Source: Clostridium_AD frigoriphilum
Lineage (GTDB): Bacteria > Bacillota > Clostridia > Clostridiales > Clostridiaceae
Assembly (NCBI RefSeq): GCF_036541405.1
Contig: NZ_JAZHFS010000016.1
Location: 50,794 to 114,793 of the forward strand
DNA: 64,000 nucleotides
Reading direction: 5' to 3'
Shown here piece after piece: positions 19,145 to 27,967 of this stretch. The position numbers and the translations under genes are program-made. Each line of letters starts with the position of its first letter. Position 1 is the stretch's first letter. Below the pieces are notes generated by a model. The model had not been told where the DNA came from. It was given only the letters and a program-made list of their open reading frames with translations, and ran no database searches.

Positions 19145-19567
19145 CTAATTATCATTACGATTAATTCTTTTCTCAATACATGTTATAGCATCATGTATTT
19201 TTTCGAACACAATTCCATAAATGATCCATACCGGTGCATAATCTAATGTGATTATTCCGCATATTGATAATGTTTTATTTACATATTTCCATGGGCACTC
19301 CCCTAAAACTAACCTAAGCAATAGTCCGCTAACTAATTCTATTGCAAATATAAGGACCATATATATGCCTCCCCTAACTATAAGCGGAAGATGCCTGATC
19401 CTATTATGGACTGGTTCAAGAAACACAGCAAGACCATATATAGGAAACATCCAAATGCAAGTTGTGCCCCTAAGTAATATATCTCCATTAAGCATTGCGC
19501 CAAAAGCATTCCAAAAAACCTCTCCTAAAAGACCTAAAAATCCATATATAATAAATTTCTTCCACAT
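19145..19567 (-). CDS. small polytopic membrane protein, CmpB/PF06541-like
   Basis: The 140 residues show four hydrophobic segments, with FLGLLGEVFWNAFG near the start and WMFPIYGLAVFLEP in the second. This resembles the family named putative ABC-transporter type IV (CmpB), whose function is unknown. It follows the FAD oxidoreductase gene by 42 bases and may be the third gene of that operon. No good ribosome-binding site precedes the ATG, so initiation is probably weak. Confidence 0.6.
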   Translation of the reverse strand: MWKKFIIYGFLGLLGEVFWNAFGAMLNGDILLRGTTCIWMFPIYGLAVFLEPVHNRIRHLPLIVRGGIYMVLIFAIELVSGLLLRLVLGECPWKYVNKTLSICGIITLDYAPVWIIYGIVFEKIHDAITCIEKRINRNDN

Positions 19568-19609
19568 AATGATATTGTGTGTGTTCCATTGTAAAATATA
19601 CTAATAATT

Positions 19610-20887
19610 CTATATAAGTTTTTCTTTAAATATATTAGTCAAATTTAATTTCGCAACTTTCTTCTTAATCTCATCAATGTCTAAAATATAAAGTCCTCGT
19701 TCCTGCATTCTATTAAAATACTCAGCTCCCGCAAATGTATATCTGTTTCTTCTTCCTTCTTTGGATTTCATTTTTTCATTTGCATATGATATTAAGTCAC
19801 CAATAGCAAGAGCATTTGGTAATATTAAAAGTGGCATTCCTAGATAATTTCGAACGGCATTATGTCCTGCCAAAGCACCTGTACACATGGCTTCTGTGTG
19901 ACCTACAAATAGACCTGCCTTTTCTCCTGCGCAAAACAAATTATCGAGACCTACAACCCTCATGTTATTAGTTCTTGGAGCTACAGACAGATATCTTATG
20001 GAGTTCCCCTTCCCACCTGCAATTGGATCTATATATTTTGCTTTTTCAAGACCTTTGATTTTTCTAAGCTTATCCAGTGGGTAATATGACGTCATAAGCT
20101 TTGCATCACCTGTATCTAAGAGAATCATATTTTCTGCAAACTCTTTAAGTGCATATTGCTGACATACTTTCACTTTAAGTTTATCTAAATTCACATCTTC
20201 CTCTGGTACTTTTAAAACAACTACTCCTCTCTCATTAAGCTCCTTCATAACCTCATCACCTAAAGAAGACTTAGCTAGTTTACATGAACCACTGAATGCT
20301 CCATATACATCCTCTTCCCTTTCCCCTTTTAAATCTTCAATGCCTGCTCTATAACTTATGCTTACTCTAGGTCCAAATGCTGGACACCTTAACACACACA
20401 TCGAACATCCATTTCCATACTTTAAGCAGTTCCCCATTGGGCCTGTTGAACCTGTAGTTTCTATAAATACATCTGCCACTACATAATTGCCGTTTGATAA
20501 ATATATTCCTTTTATTTTATTTTCTTCTTTTTCAACATCTACTACCCTTGTTATCATGTTTAATTCTATATCCATATCTTTTAAACACTTAACCACGGCT
20601 GGTTCAATTTTATTTACATCATAAAACCAAGCATTTTTATGTGCAGGAAATTCAACATTTTTATGTCTACTATTCTCATCAGTTACATGTATCAAATCAC
20701 CTGCCCCAAGCGCTATTAATTCTTCCGCCGCAGTATATCTCCCATTATTCCTCATTATACCACCTGCATTTCCAAGTCCTAAAAGCATATCAGTTTTCTC
20801 ATATAATGTGACATCAGCTCCTGCTCTTTTTGCCGTGATTGCTGCCATGCAACCAGACCATCCACCGCCAATTACGATAACCTTCAA
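19610..20887 (-). CDS. FAD-dependent oxidoreductase with internal cysteine cluster
   Basis: The 425 residues start with the dinucleotide-binding motif GGGWSGCMAAITA, followed by an acidic strand end (YEK), so FAD is bound. A segment CSMCVLRCP near residue 165 could ligate metal. The C-terminal part contains LFCAGEKAGLFVGHTEA, a late FAD-contact motif as in TrmFO/GidA-like flavoproteins. It overlaps the preceding electron-transfer gene by ATGA, so the two products are probably partners. Substrate is unknown. Confidence 0.75.
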   Translation of the reverse strand: MKVIVIGGGWSGCMAAITAKRAGADVTLYEKTDMLLGLGNAGGIMRNNGRYTAAEELIALGAGDLIHVTDENSRHKNVEFPAHKNAWFYDVNKIEPAVVKCLKDMDIELNMITRVVDVEKEENKIKGIYLSNGNYVVADVFIETTGSTGPMGNCLKYGNGCSMCVLRCPAFGPRVSISYRAGIEDLKGEREEDVYGAFSGSCKLAKSSLGDEVMKELNERGVVVLKVPEEDVNLDKLKVKVCQQYALKEFAENMILLDTGDAKLMTSYYPLDKLRKIKGLEKAKYIDPIAGGKGNSIRYLSVAPRTNNMRVVGLDNLFCAGEKAGLFVGHTEAMCTGALAGHNAVRNYLGMPLLILPNALAIGDLISYANEKMKSKEGRRNRYTFAGAEYFNRMQERGLYILDIDEIKKKVAKLNLTNIFKEKLI

Positions 20888-21879
20888 AATGTTCTCCTCC
20901 CTTCCAATACATATTTAGGTTCTGTCTGCATTTTGCAGAGTCTTCTTAATTTAAGATCGTTATTAGTTCTTGTACAACAACCGCACACTCCTTCTCCACA
21001 ACACATCTTTGCATTATTACAGCAAGAATATTTAATGTTTTTATCTATATATTCAATACTCTTCATCAGTTCATAATTTAGGATATCTACGGCGTCACAA
21101 TGAACTAAGCTAATATCATTATTAATAGTTAGTTCTTTTAATAAATCATTAAATTTCTCTGTCATAAGGCCATTTGCGGCTATTGTATTACATTCTATAA
21201 CCTTTGATGCATATTTCTTTATATACTCACATGCAAAACTATTCTTATATGGCGAATTATCAATCACAACTATAATTTCATTGTTATTTGCATATAAATG
21301 TTTAAGTACCGGTATCATAGGTGCCTGACCTATACCTCTTGCTACAATTAAGCACTTACTGTTTTTAATTTCATTTATGTTTTTTAATCCTAAAGTACCA
21401 TTCCAAAACGGTCCTTTTATGAGTAGTTCATCTCCTACCTTTAACGTGTCTAATGCTTTAGTTTTAGCTCCCTTTAATTCTATCGCAATACTGATTGTAT
21501 TATTTGTCGTGTCAGTATCCATTATCGATATTGGTGTATCAAATCTAGCCTCTGCACTTGGTCTTCGAGCGAAAATATAACTTCCAACACGTACCAATTC
21601 ACTTACCAATTTATCACTTGCACAAACAGTAAGTACAATAACATTGTCTTCAAATATATTTTTCTCTAATATTTTGCAATTATAATTTTTTCTGCTTTCT
21701 TTGGCTTTATAACCATTCGTTGCATACTCTTGATAAATACATACCCCATTAAAGTTGCAGCAGTCACAAAAATCCTTCCCTGCTAGCTGTGAACATAATA
21801 TACAATCTCCTGTTTCAGCAAGATGACACGGACAAAATTCACTTCCTACATCAATACAGTCGTAGGGCTCATAACTCAT
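20884..21879 (-). CDS. sulfide/dihydroorotate dehydrogenase-like FAD/NAD and iron-sulfur electron-transfer protein
   Basis: The 331 residues comprise a cysteine-rich N-terminal segment (nine Cys within the first 47 residues), a ferredoxin-reductase-type FAD/NAD domain (GARGIGQAPMIPVLKH pattern around residue 180) and a C-terminal CCGEGVCGCC...C cluster like the [2Fe-2S] site of the dihydroorotate dehydrogenase electron-transfer subunit PyrK. No pyrimidine genes are adjacent. Coupling to the FAD oxidoreductase suggests a two-subunit redox enzyme transferring electrons between NAD(P)H and an unknown substrate. The N-terminal cluster is not part of PyrK. Confidence 0.75.
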   Translation of the reverse strand: MSYEPYDCIDVGSEFCPCHLAETGDCILCSQLAGKDFCDCCNFNGVCIYQEYATNGYKAKESRKNYNCKILEKNIFEDNVIVLTVCASDKLVSELVRVGSYIFARRPSAEARFDTPISIMDTDTTNNTISIAIELKGAKTKALDTLKVGDELLIKGPFWNGTLGLKNINEIKNSKCLIVARGIGQAPMIPVLKHLYANNNEIIVVIDNSPYKNSFACEYIKKYASKVIECNTIAANGLMTEKFNDLLKELTINNDISLVHCDAVDILNYELMKSIEYIDKNIKYSCCNNAKMCCGEGVCGCCTRTNNDLKLRRLCKMQTEPKYVLEGRRTF

Positions 21880-22213
21880 AATATTACCTCCTTAAGCACT
21901 ATTATATTAAACTATGTAAAATTGTGAATAAATGTGCATATTAAATATATCTAACTATTTACATTTTTGTAACACTGATCTTAAAAATACATACTATAAT
22001 ATATTAAGATCAAAAAAGCTAATAATTTACTATTTTTAAAGAGGAATATATATATGAGAATAGAATAAAGTATGGAGTGCTATTTTAAGGTAATAAAGAA
22101 TAATATTTGATAATGAAAAGTAAACAATCCGAATATATTGAACAAATTCTGTTAATAAATGATATACTATAATAATAATATTCAATACATCATAAAATAT
22201 GGAGATGATTTAA
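21880..22213. other. 334-base divergent intergenic region with a 9-base inverted repeat
   Basis: Separates the redox pair (minus) from the Clp ATPase gene (plus). It contains TGATCTTAA (21976-21984) and its complement (22004-22012) with 19 bases between, on the side of the redox genes, and TATACT/TATAAT hexamers near 22168-22180 upstream of the Clp gene without a well-spaced -35 box. A four-codon ORF with a ribosome-binding site near 22054 is too short to call. Confidence 0.45.
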
Positions 22214-24532
22214 ATGAAGTTATGTGAAATATGCAAAAAAAATATAGCAATGATATTAACCTCAAAAATTGAAAACGGCAAAACTGAAACTATAGGATTA
22301 TGTATAGAATGTGCTAAAAAGAAGGGCATTCCGGTAATGGATCAATTAATGGAGCAAGCTGGATTATCCTCAGAGGATATTGAAAGCTTAAATGAACAAA
22401 TGGGTACCATGTTTAACGATATGAATTTAGAAGATGTAAATAGTGATGATTTAAATACATCAGATAAGAATATTAAAAATGGCGAAGAAAAAAATATTAT
22501 TAGCAACATTTTCAATGGATTATTCTCATCTGTAGATAAAGGTAATGATTTTATAGACGGTGATGTTGAACCTTCTCCAAAAATCAAAAGTGCATCAGAT
22601 GATAAATCAAAAAAGAACTGGTTTAAGAAGAAACGAAAACATTTAGATACATATGGGATAAACTTAACAGACAAAGCAAAACAAAATGGTGTAGACAAAG
22701 TAATTGGAAGATATAAAGAAATTGATCGTGTAGTTCAAATATTAAATAGACGAGGTAAAAATAATCCTATCTTAATCGGCGAAGCCGGTGTAGGTAAAAC
22801 AGCAATTGCTGAGGGTCTTGCCGTAAGAATCATAGAAAAACAAGTTCCAGAAAAATTATTTAATGCTGAAGTTTATTTACTTGACCTAACAGCTGTAGTT
22901 GCAGGAACACAATTTAGAGGACAATTTGAAAGTCGTATGAAATCAATTATTGAAGAGGCTAAGGAAAATGGAAATATAATATTAGTTATTGACGAAGTAC
23001 ACAATATTATGGGTGCAGGTGAAGTTCAGGGTGGAGCAATGAATGCAGCTAATATTTTAAAACCTGCTTTAGCAAAAGGTGAAATACAAGTTATTGGTGT
23101 AACAACTCTTGAAGAATATAGAAAGTATATAGAAAAAGATGCAGCACTAGAGCGTAGATTTCAGCCAGTTCTAGTTGAAGAACCTAGTGTGACTGAAACA
23201 ATAGAGATTTTAAAAGGCATACGAGGCTACTATGAAGATTATCATAAAGTCAAAATATCAGATGAAGTAATTGAAGAAGTTGTAACTTTATCTGAGAGAT
23301 ATATAACAGATAGATTTTTGCCAGACAAAGCAATTGATGTAATTGATGAGGCTGGTTCTAGAGCAAATCTAAAAAACAAAGGACTCATTGAGCTCTTAGG
23401 ACTTAAAGAGGAGTCAATCAGGATTCAAACAGAGAAAGATGAAGCAGAGGCTAATGGAAATTTTGAAAAAGCTGCTGAATATAGGACAAAGTTATGCAAA
23501 GTAAAAGAAGATATTAGTGAAACTCAAAAAACATGTGGTGAGGTTCAAATTACTATAGAGGATATTGCTTTCGTTATTGAATCATGGACTAAAATTCCGA
23601 TTCAAAAAATTACAGAAAAAGAAGCGAAAAAACTATTAAATCTAGAAAGCAGACTTCACAAAAGGGTTATAGGTCAAAATGAAGCTATTAAGAGTTTGTC
23701 TAGAGCAATAAGACGAAATCGTTCAGGATTTAGAAAAAAGAAAAAGCCATCCTCTTTTATTTTCGTTGGACCAACTGGTGTTGGAAAAACAGAGCTTGTT
23801 AAAACACTTTCCTGTGAGCTTTTTGGAAGTGAGGACGCACTAATAAGAATTGATATGTCTGAATATATGGAAAAACATACAGTGTCAAAACTAATTGGTG
23901 CCCCACCAGGTTATGTAGGATATGATCAAGGTGGACAATTAACTGAAAAAGTAAGAAGAAAACCATATTCAGTAATTCTACTAGATGAAATAGAGAAAGC
24001 TCATCCAGATGTATTTAATATGTTACTTCAAATTCTTGATGATGGAATACTAACAGATAGTCAAGGCAGAACTGTTTTCTTTGAAAACACCGTAATAATA
24101 ATGACATCAAACGCAGGAACTGAGTTTAAATCAAGCAACATTGGCTTTGTTAACGGTGATTACGGTATATTAGAGGCACGTGTAAAGGATGCATTAAAAC
24201 AAACATTTAAACCTGAATTTTTAAATAGAGTAGATGAAATCATTGTATTTACACCTCTTGAAAAGAAAGAGCTTAGAGAAATAGTAGATTTAATGATTAC
24301 GGAGGTAATTGAAGAGGTAGGCGAAAAGAATATTACAATGAATGTTTCAAAATCAGTAGCTGACTTTATATTAGAAAAAGGGTACGATGATAAATATGGA
24401 GCAAGACCACTAAGACGAACTATTCAAAAATATATTGAAGATGAGATTGCAGAGCATTATCTCCAAAATGAATTTAGTGAAGGATCAAATATATCTGTAG
24501 AATTACAAGATGATAAAATAGTTATAGTATAA
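22214..24532 (+). CDS. clpE: ClpE-type ATP-dependent protease ATPase subunit with N-terminal zinc finger
   Basis: HSP100 unfoldase of 772 residues. It has an N-terminal zinc finger (Cys4, Cys7, Cys30, Cys33), an acidic linker, AAA-1 with Walker A GEAGVGKT (189-196), a UVR-like coiled coil near 405-440 and AAA-2 with GPTGVGKT near 518. An IGF tripeptide near residue 644 is the loop that docks ClpP. The zinc finger distinguishes it from ClpC. No ctsR or mcsAB genes are adjacent. GGAGATG precedes the ATG. Confidence 0.88.
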   Translation: MKLCEICKKNIAMILTSKIENGKTETIGLCIECAKKKGIPVMDQLMEQAGLSSEDIESLNEQMGTMFNDMNLEDVNSDDLNTSDKNIKNGEEKNIISNIFNGLFSSVDKGNDFIDGDVEPSPKIKSASDDKSKKNWFKKKRKHLDTYGINLTDKAKQNGVDKVIGRYKEIDRVVQILNRRGKNNPILIGEAGVGKTAIAEGLAVRIIEKQVPEKLFNAEVYLLDLTAVVAGTQFRGQFESRMKSIIEEAKENGNIILVIDEVHNIMGAGEVQGGAMNAANILKPALAKGEIQVIGVTTLEEYRKYIEKDAALERRFQPVLVEEPSVTETIEILKGIRGYYEDYHKVKISDEVIEEVVTLSERYITDRFLPDKAIDVIDEAGSRANLKNKGLIELLGLKEESIRIQTEKDEAEANGNFEKAAEYRTKLCKVKEDISETQKTCGEVQITIEDIAFVIESWTKIPIQKITEKEAKKLLNLESRLHKRVIGQNEAIKSLSRAIRRNRSGFRKKKKPSSFIFVGPTGVGKTELVKTLSCELFGSEDALIRIDMSEYMEKHTVSKLIGAPPGYVGYDQGGQLTEKVRRKPYSVILLDEIEKAHPDVFNMLLQILDDGILTDSQGRTVFFENTVIIMTSNAGTEFKSSNIGFVNGDYGILEARVKDALKQTFKPEFLNRVDEIIVFTPLEKKELREIVDLMITEVIEEVGEKNITMNVSKSVADFILEKGYDDKYGARPLRRTIQKYIEDEIAEHYLQNEFSEGSNISVELQDDKIVIV

Positions 24533-24537
24533 AAGTC

Positions 24538-24568
24538 AAAAGCTACTGAATAATTTTCAGTAGCTTTT
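24538..24568. terminator. bidirectional terminator between clpE and the PAP2 gene
   Basis: AAAAGCTACTGAA and TTCAGTAGCTTTT form a 13-base-pair stem with a five-base loop. It lies between convergent stop codons and its ends are A- and T-rich on both sides, so it can serve both genes. Confidence 0.75.
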
Positions 24569-24575
24569 AACTTTA

Positions 24576-25235
24576 TTATTGTTCTATCTCTTGTTTATCC
24601 AAATCATATATTTTTGACAGATTATAAAGCTTATACTGTTGTTCTAGATAAATAACCAATTTATAAATTCCACTGCATAAGAACATTGCGAAAAATATAT
24701 CCATTATCACGTGTTGTTTTACGAATTCAGTAGATATAATAATAAGAAATCCAATTATGTTAACTGGTATTTTAATTGACTTTCTAGCATTAGTAGCATT
24801 AATCCCTTTAACAGCTAGATATGCTGTAATGACATGAATGCTTGGGAAACAATTATATGGCTCATCCGAATTATAGGTAAATAAAATCATCTTTGACAAT
24901 ATATCATTACCGGTAACTATAGGCCTTATAACCGTAGTTTGAAAAAAGTAGTATGTAATAAATGCAACAACATAACATAAAAATAAAGTAATCATAATTT
25001 TATAATAAACCTTTCTGTTTTTAAAACACAAATAAACAAAACAAAAGGCTAAAAAAAACCATAAAGTCATGTAAGGTATTATAAAAATTTTTATAAGTGG
25101 CAGAGATCTATCCAAATCTGTAGTAAGATCATAAACGCCTCTATGAGTACTATTTAATGTCCAATAAAACAAATTAGAAAAAGGAACAGAACCTATAAGC
25201 ACTAATGGTAATAATTTTTTTAAAAGATTTTTCAA
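24576..25235 (-). CDS. PAP2-superfamily membrane phosphatase-like protein
   Basis: The 219 residues form about five or six membrane helices. CFPSIHV supplies the PSxH motif and KQHVIMD the H-x3-D motif of type 2 phosphatidic acid phosphatases. The first motif (KxxxxxxRP) is not convincing, so activity may differ (lipid phosphatase, undecaprenyl-diphosphate phosphatase or phosphotransferase). A consensus-like promoter precedes it and it is monocistronic. Confidence 0.75.
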   Translation of the reverse strand: MKNLLKKLLPLVLIGSVPFSNLFYWTLNSTHRGVYDLTTDLDRSLPLIKIFIIPYMTLWFFLAFCFVYLCFKNRKVYYKIMITLFLCYVVAFITYYFFQTTVIRPIVTGNDILSKMILFTYNSDEPYNCFPSIHVITAYLAVKGINATNARKSIKIPVNIIGFLIIISTEFVKQHVIMDIFFAMFLCSGIYKLVIYLEQQYKLYNLSKIYDLDKQEIEQ

Positions 25236-25542
25236 ACAATCAGTCCTTTCTTCAAAGACTATTTTAACGGAAAATTACAATTCTTTCAATGATTTTTTTG
25301 AAATAAAATTATAAACATTATGTAATCACTATAAAAACTAACCAACTTCAAATTTGTTGCAACTTTTAGTTAAAAAGTGTAATTTGTAAATGTCACTAAA
25401 AAGGCATATAAGCCCTTTAAGAAGGTGCAATTATTTGTTCTACAAGATATACTTATCGAGGTTTATTCTCTCTTATACTGGCTCTAAGAGTTGTAGATAA
25501 TCTATGTTAAATACATATACATGCGTATTTAAAAAACAAAAC
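25236..25542. other. intergenic region with promoter and possible structured RNA
   Basis: Between the PAP2 gene and the dacF terminator. Besides the PAP2 promoter it has CTACAA (25440-25445) pairing with TTGTAG (25491-25496) around a smaller internal hairpin-rich stretch, and a TAAATAC/GTATTTA inverted repeat near 25509-25531. No ORF with a ribosome-binding site was found. Confidence 0.35.
25261..25289 (-). promoter_or_regulatory. sigma-A promoter of the PAP2 gene
   Basis: On the minus strand TTGAAA (25284-25289), 17-base spacer, TAAAAT (25261-25266), ending 25 bases before the start codon. Confidence 0.6.
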
Positions 25543-25544
25543 AA

Positions 25545-25572
25545 AAAAAAGAGTCGATTGTGGCTCTTTTTT
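25545..25572 (-). terminator. terminator of dacF-like gene
   Basis: An 11-base-pair stem AAAAAAGAGTC/GGCTCTTTTTT with a six-base loop overlaps the stop codon of the carboxypeptidase gene and is followed by T-rich sequence on the minus strand. Confidence 0.75.
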
Positions 25573-26695
25573 ATTGTAAAATAAAATTTTTAATTTTATT
25601 GAATCTAAATCTAAAACTAGTTTTATTGTAAGCATTGCTCTTAGACACTAAACTTTCCGTTAATAGAAGTTTATTGTTTGCATATACATCTACCCTTCCA
25701 ATTTTTTCACCTTGATGTATAGGTGCGTAAATCTCATATAATGGTTTTTTGACTTTAATTTCAATCTTTTGATCATTTTTAACTGGAATTACAATATCTC
25801 TTTTACTTACTATTTCTACATTATTTTTTCCATTCTTCAAAATAATTTTTCCTAGAATATCACCCTTGCTTACAACCTTTTTATATTTATAATTTTTTTC
25901 AATATAGTTATTTATTTTTTCAGTTTCTTTCCACCTCGGGGTACAATTCAATGTGATTATAATAATATCTCTATTTTCAATTTTGACAGAAGTCACTAGA
26001 CATTTACCTGCTTTACCTGTGAATCCTGTTTTTACACCTGTTGAATTTGGTAAAATAGACAAAATTTTATTGATATTATGATAACTTCTAGTAAAATTAT
26101 AGTCCTTTGCAATAATATCTTTTGAGCCTACTATATCATTAAAAGTTTTAACCTCTTTTGCCTTGGCAGTTATTAAAGCTAAATCATATGCAGTTGAATA
26201 ATGATTACTACTATCTAACCCATGAGGAGATTCAAAATTACTATTTAATAATCCAATTTCTAAGGCATACTCATTCATAAGTTTTAAAAACTCATCAACG
26301 CTCCCACTTACCCCTTCAGCAATTGCAATTGCTGCATCATTTCCAGATCTCATTAAAAGACCATATAATAATTCTTTTAAAGTTATCTCCTCTCCTTCTT
26401 TTAACCCTATTTCGGAACCGCGTATAGTTGCTGCCTTTTTTGATATAATTATTTTCTTGTTTAAATCTCCACATTTAATTGCAACAAGTGCAGTTATTAT
26501 CTTTGTAGTGCTTGCAATTTCAATTGGAGTATATGCATTTTTTTCATATAAAACAACTTTTGAATCGCAATCTAACGCTATAGCACTAATTGCATTAACA
26601 TATAAATCCTCAGCATGGACTGTTTGAACTAATGTAGAAAATAATAAAACTAAGCTTAAAGATAATGATAAATACATTTTAGATTTTTTTGTCAT
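25571..26695 (-). CDS. dacF: serine-type D-Ala-D-Ala carboxypeptidase (PBP5/DacF family)
   Basis: Secreted or membrane-bound peptidoglycan carboxypeptidase. The ATG at 26695 is used because AGAGGTG lies just before it; the upstream ATG at 26719 has none. From this start a signal peptide covers about 1-29 (ends VHA), then SxxK is STTK (62-65), SGN 117-119 and KTG 220-222. A C-terminal PBP5-associated domain follows. It is divergent from the DUF2953-ytfJ pair. Function in spore cortex or vegetative wall is not decided by sequence. Confidence 0.88.
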   Translation of the reverse strand: MTKKSKMYLSLSLSLVLLFSTLVQTVHAEDLYVNAISAIALDCDSKVVLYEKNAYTPIEIASTTKIITALVAIKCGDLNKKIIISKKAATIRGSEIGLKEGEEITLKELLYGLLMRSGNDAAIAIAEGVSGSVDEFLKLMNEYALEIGLLNSNFESPHGLDSSNHYSTAYDLALITAKAKEVKTFNDIVGSKDIIAKDYNFTRSYHNINKILSILPNSTGVKTGFTGKAGKCLVTSVKIENRDIIIITLNCTPRWKETEKINNYIEKNYKYKKVVSKGDILGKIILKNGKNNVEIVSKRDIVIPVKNDQKIEIKVKKPLYEIYAPIHQGEKIGRVDVYANNKLLLTESLVSKSNAYNKTSFRFRFNKIKNFILQ

Positions 26696-26764
26696 GATTT
26701 CACCTCTTTTAATTTTCATAACTTTTAAAGTATCTCTTTCTCTTAAAAAATATTATGTCCTTTA

Positions 26765-26794
26765 TTGATTTTTTTATTGATTTCTGAGCATAAT
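26765..26794 (+). promoter_or_regulatory. candidate promoter of the DUF2953-ytfJ operon
   Basis: TTGATT (26765-26770), 18-base spacer, CATAAT (26789-26794), about 30 bases before the start codon. A sporulation sigma factor would be expected for ytfJ, so this sigma-A-like reading is tentative. Confidence 0.4.
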
Positions 26795-26823
26795 ACCAAT
26801 TATTAGATATATTGGAGGTTGTG

Positions 26824-27411
26824 ATGTTTAAATTTATATTAGTGTTTCTTTTTGTGTTAACAATTATATTATTTCCAATCCATTTAAAAATAACTCTTAA
26901 ATACACAAACAAAGTCTTGGAAATTTATATATATAAAAAGAAACTAGAGGTAAATAAGCCTTTAAAAAACAATTCAAAAGATCAATTAAAGTCTAAACCT
27001 ACAAAAATGTTTTTTAAATCATTAAATTTGAGAGATATAAATTTAAGCGATATAAATTTAATTAGTCATAAATTTAAGAATTTAAAATTTAAGCCAACAT
27101 TAGTTTTAAATACTAAACTAGAATATGGATTCGACGATGCTGCCTTGGTAGCTATCGTATTTGGTTTAATTCATTCAACCTACAGTCTTTTGTATTTAAT
27201 ATTAATAAATTTTGTTAAAGTTAAAAACATAGATCTTAAAGTTACGCCTCAATTTAAAGAAAATAATCTAAATATGGAAATTTCGAGTATAATATACATC
27301 AATTTTGTAAAAATTATTTATATGGCATTTATAATATTACCTTGCCTTATAAATATAAAACATAACAAAACAAATTTTAAAAAATATAGAGGAGGAAATG
27401 TACATGGATAA
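26824..27411 (+). CDS. DUF2953 membrane protein
   Basis: About 195 residues with an N-terminal membrane helix (FILVFLFVLTIILFPI) and a second hydrophobic stretch near the C terminus. The ATG at 26824 follows GGAGG by five bases, so the TTG at 26812 is not used. It precedes ytfJ, as DUF2953 genes do in many spore formers, and overlaps it slightly. Function is unknown; a sporulation role is inferred from context. Confidence 0.72.
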   Translation: MFKFILVFLFVLTIILFPIHLKITLKYTNKVLEIYIYKKKLEVNKPLKNNSKDQLKSKPTKMFFKSLNLRDINLSDINLISHKFKNLKFKPTLVLNTKLEYGFDDAALVAIVFGLIHSTYSLLYLILINFVKVKNIDLKVTPQFKENNLNMEISSIIYINFVKIIYMAFIILPCLINIKHNKTNFKKYRGGNVHG

Positions 27412-27841
27412 TCATCCAATTGAAAATTTAATGAGGAGCACCATGGAGAGTATAAAAGATATGATAGATGTTAACACCATTGTAGGCGACCCTGTAAAAT
27501 CCTTAGATGGAACTACAATTATTCCTATATCAAGAGTATGTTTTGGTTTTGCATCTGGAGGTAGTGAGTTTAATAATATTAATACTACTGACTCAACTAA
27601 TAAATATCCTTTCGGAGGTGGTTCTGGCGCTGGAGTCACTGTTAAACCAGTCGCATTTTTAGTTGTTAAGAATGATTCAATTAGGCTATTATCTGTAGAT
27701 CAGCAAAATACATATGATAAAATTGTTGATACCGTACCACAAGTTATCGATATTATTAAAGGTATGTTTAAAGATAAATGCGCTAATGATACAGAACCTG
27801 AAAATAAAGAATCCAACAATAAACAAAAGTGCGATGAATAA
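27404..27841 (+). CDS. ytfJ: sporulation protein YtfJ (GerW family)
   Basis: About 145 residues. The glycine-rich core FGFASGGSEF...FGGGSGAGVTVKPVAFLVV is the YtfJ/GerW signature; family members are made during sporulation and affect germination. The ATG at 27404 is placed eight bases after AGGAGG, better than the one at 27398. It overlaps the upstream gene by eight bases. Confidence 0.9.
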   Translation: MDNHPIENLMRSTMESIKDMIDVNTIVGDPVKSLDGTTIIPISRVCFGFASGGSEFNNINTTDSTNKYPFGGGSGAGVTVKPVAFLVVKNDSIRLLSVDQQNTYDKIVDTVPQVIDIIKGMFKDKCANDTEPENKESNNKQKCDE

Positions 27842-27882
27842 TTTTTATTGAATTTCTATAACAACTTATAAAGTTAAATTAT

Positions 27883-27936
27883 TAACCCCAGCCTAATAAG
27901 GTTTTTTAATTTAAAAACTTTATTAGGCTGGGGTTA
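27883..27936. terminator. bidirectional GC-rich terminator between ytfJ and scpB
   Basis: TAACCCCAGCCTAATAA pairs with TTATTAGGCTGGGGTTA (17 base pairs), and the inner TTTTT/AAAAA arms extend the stem. It separates convergent genes. Confidence 0.75.
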
Positions 27937-27967
27937 CAACTATATGTATAATTAATATTTTAAATAT

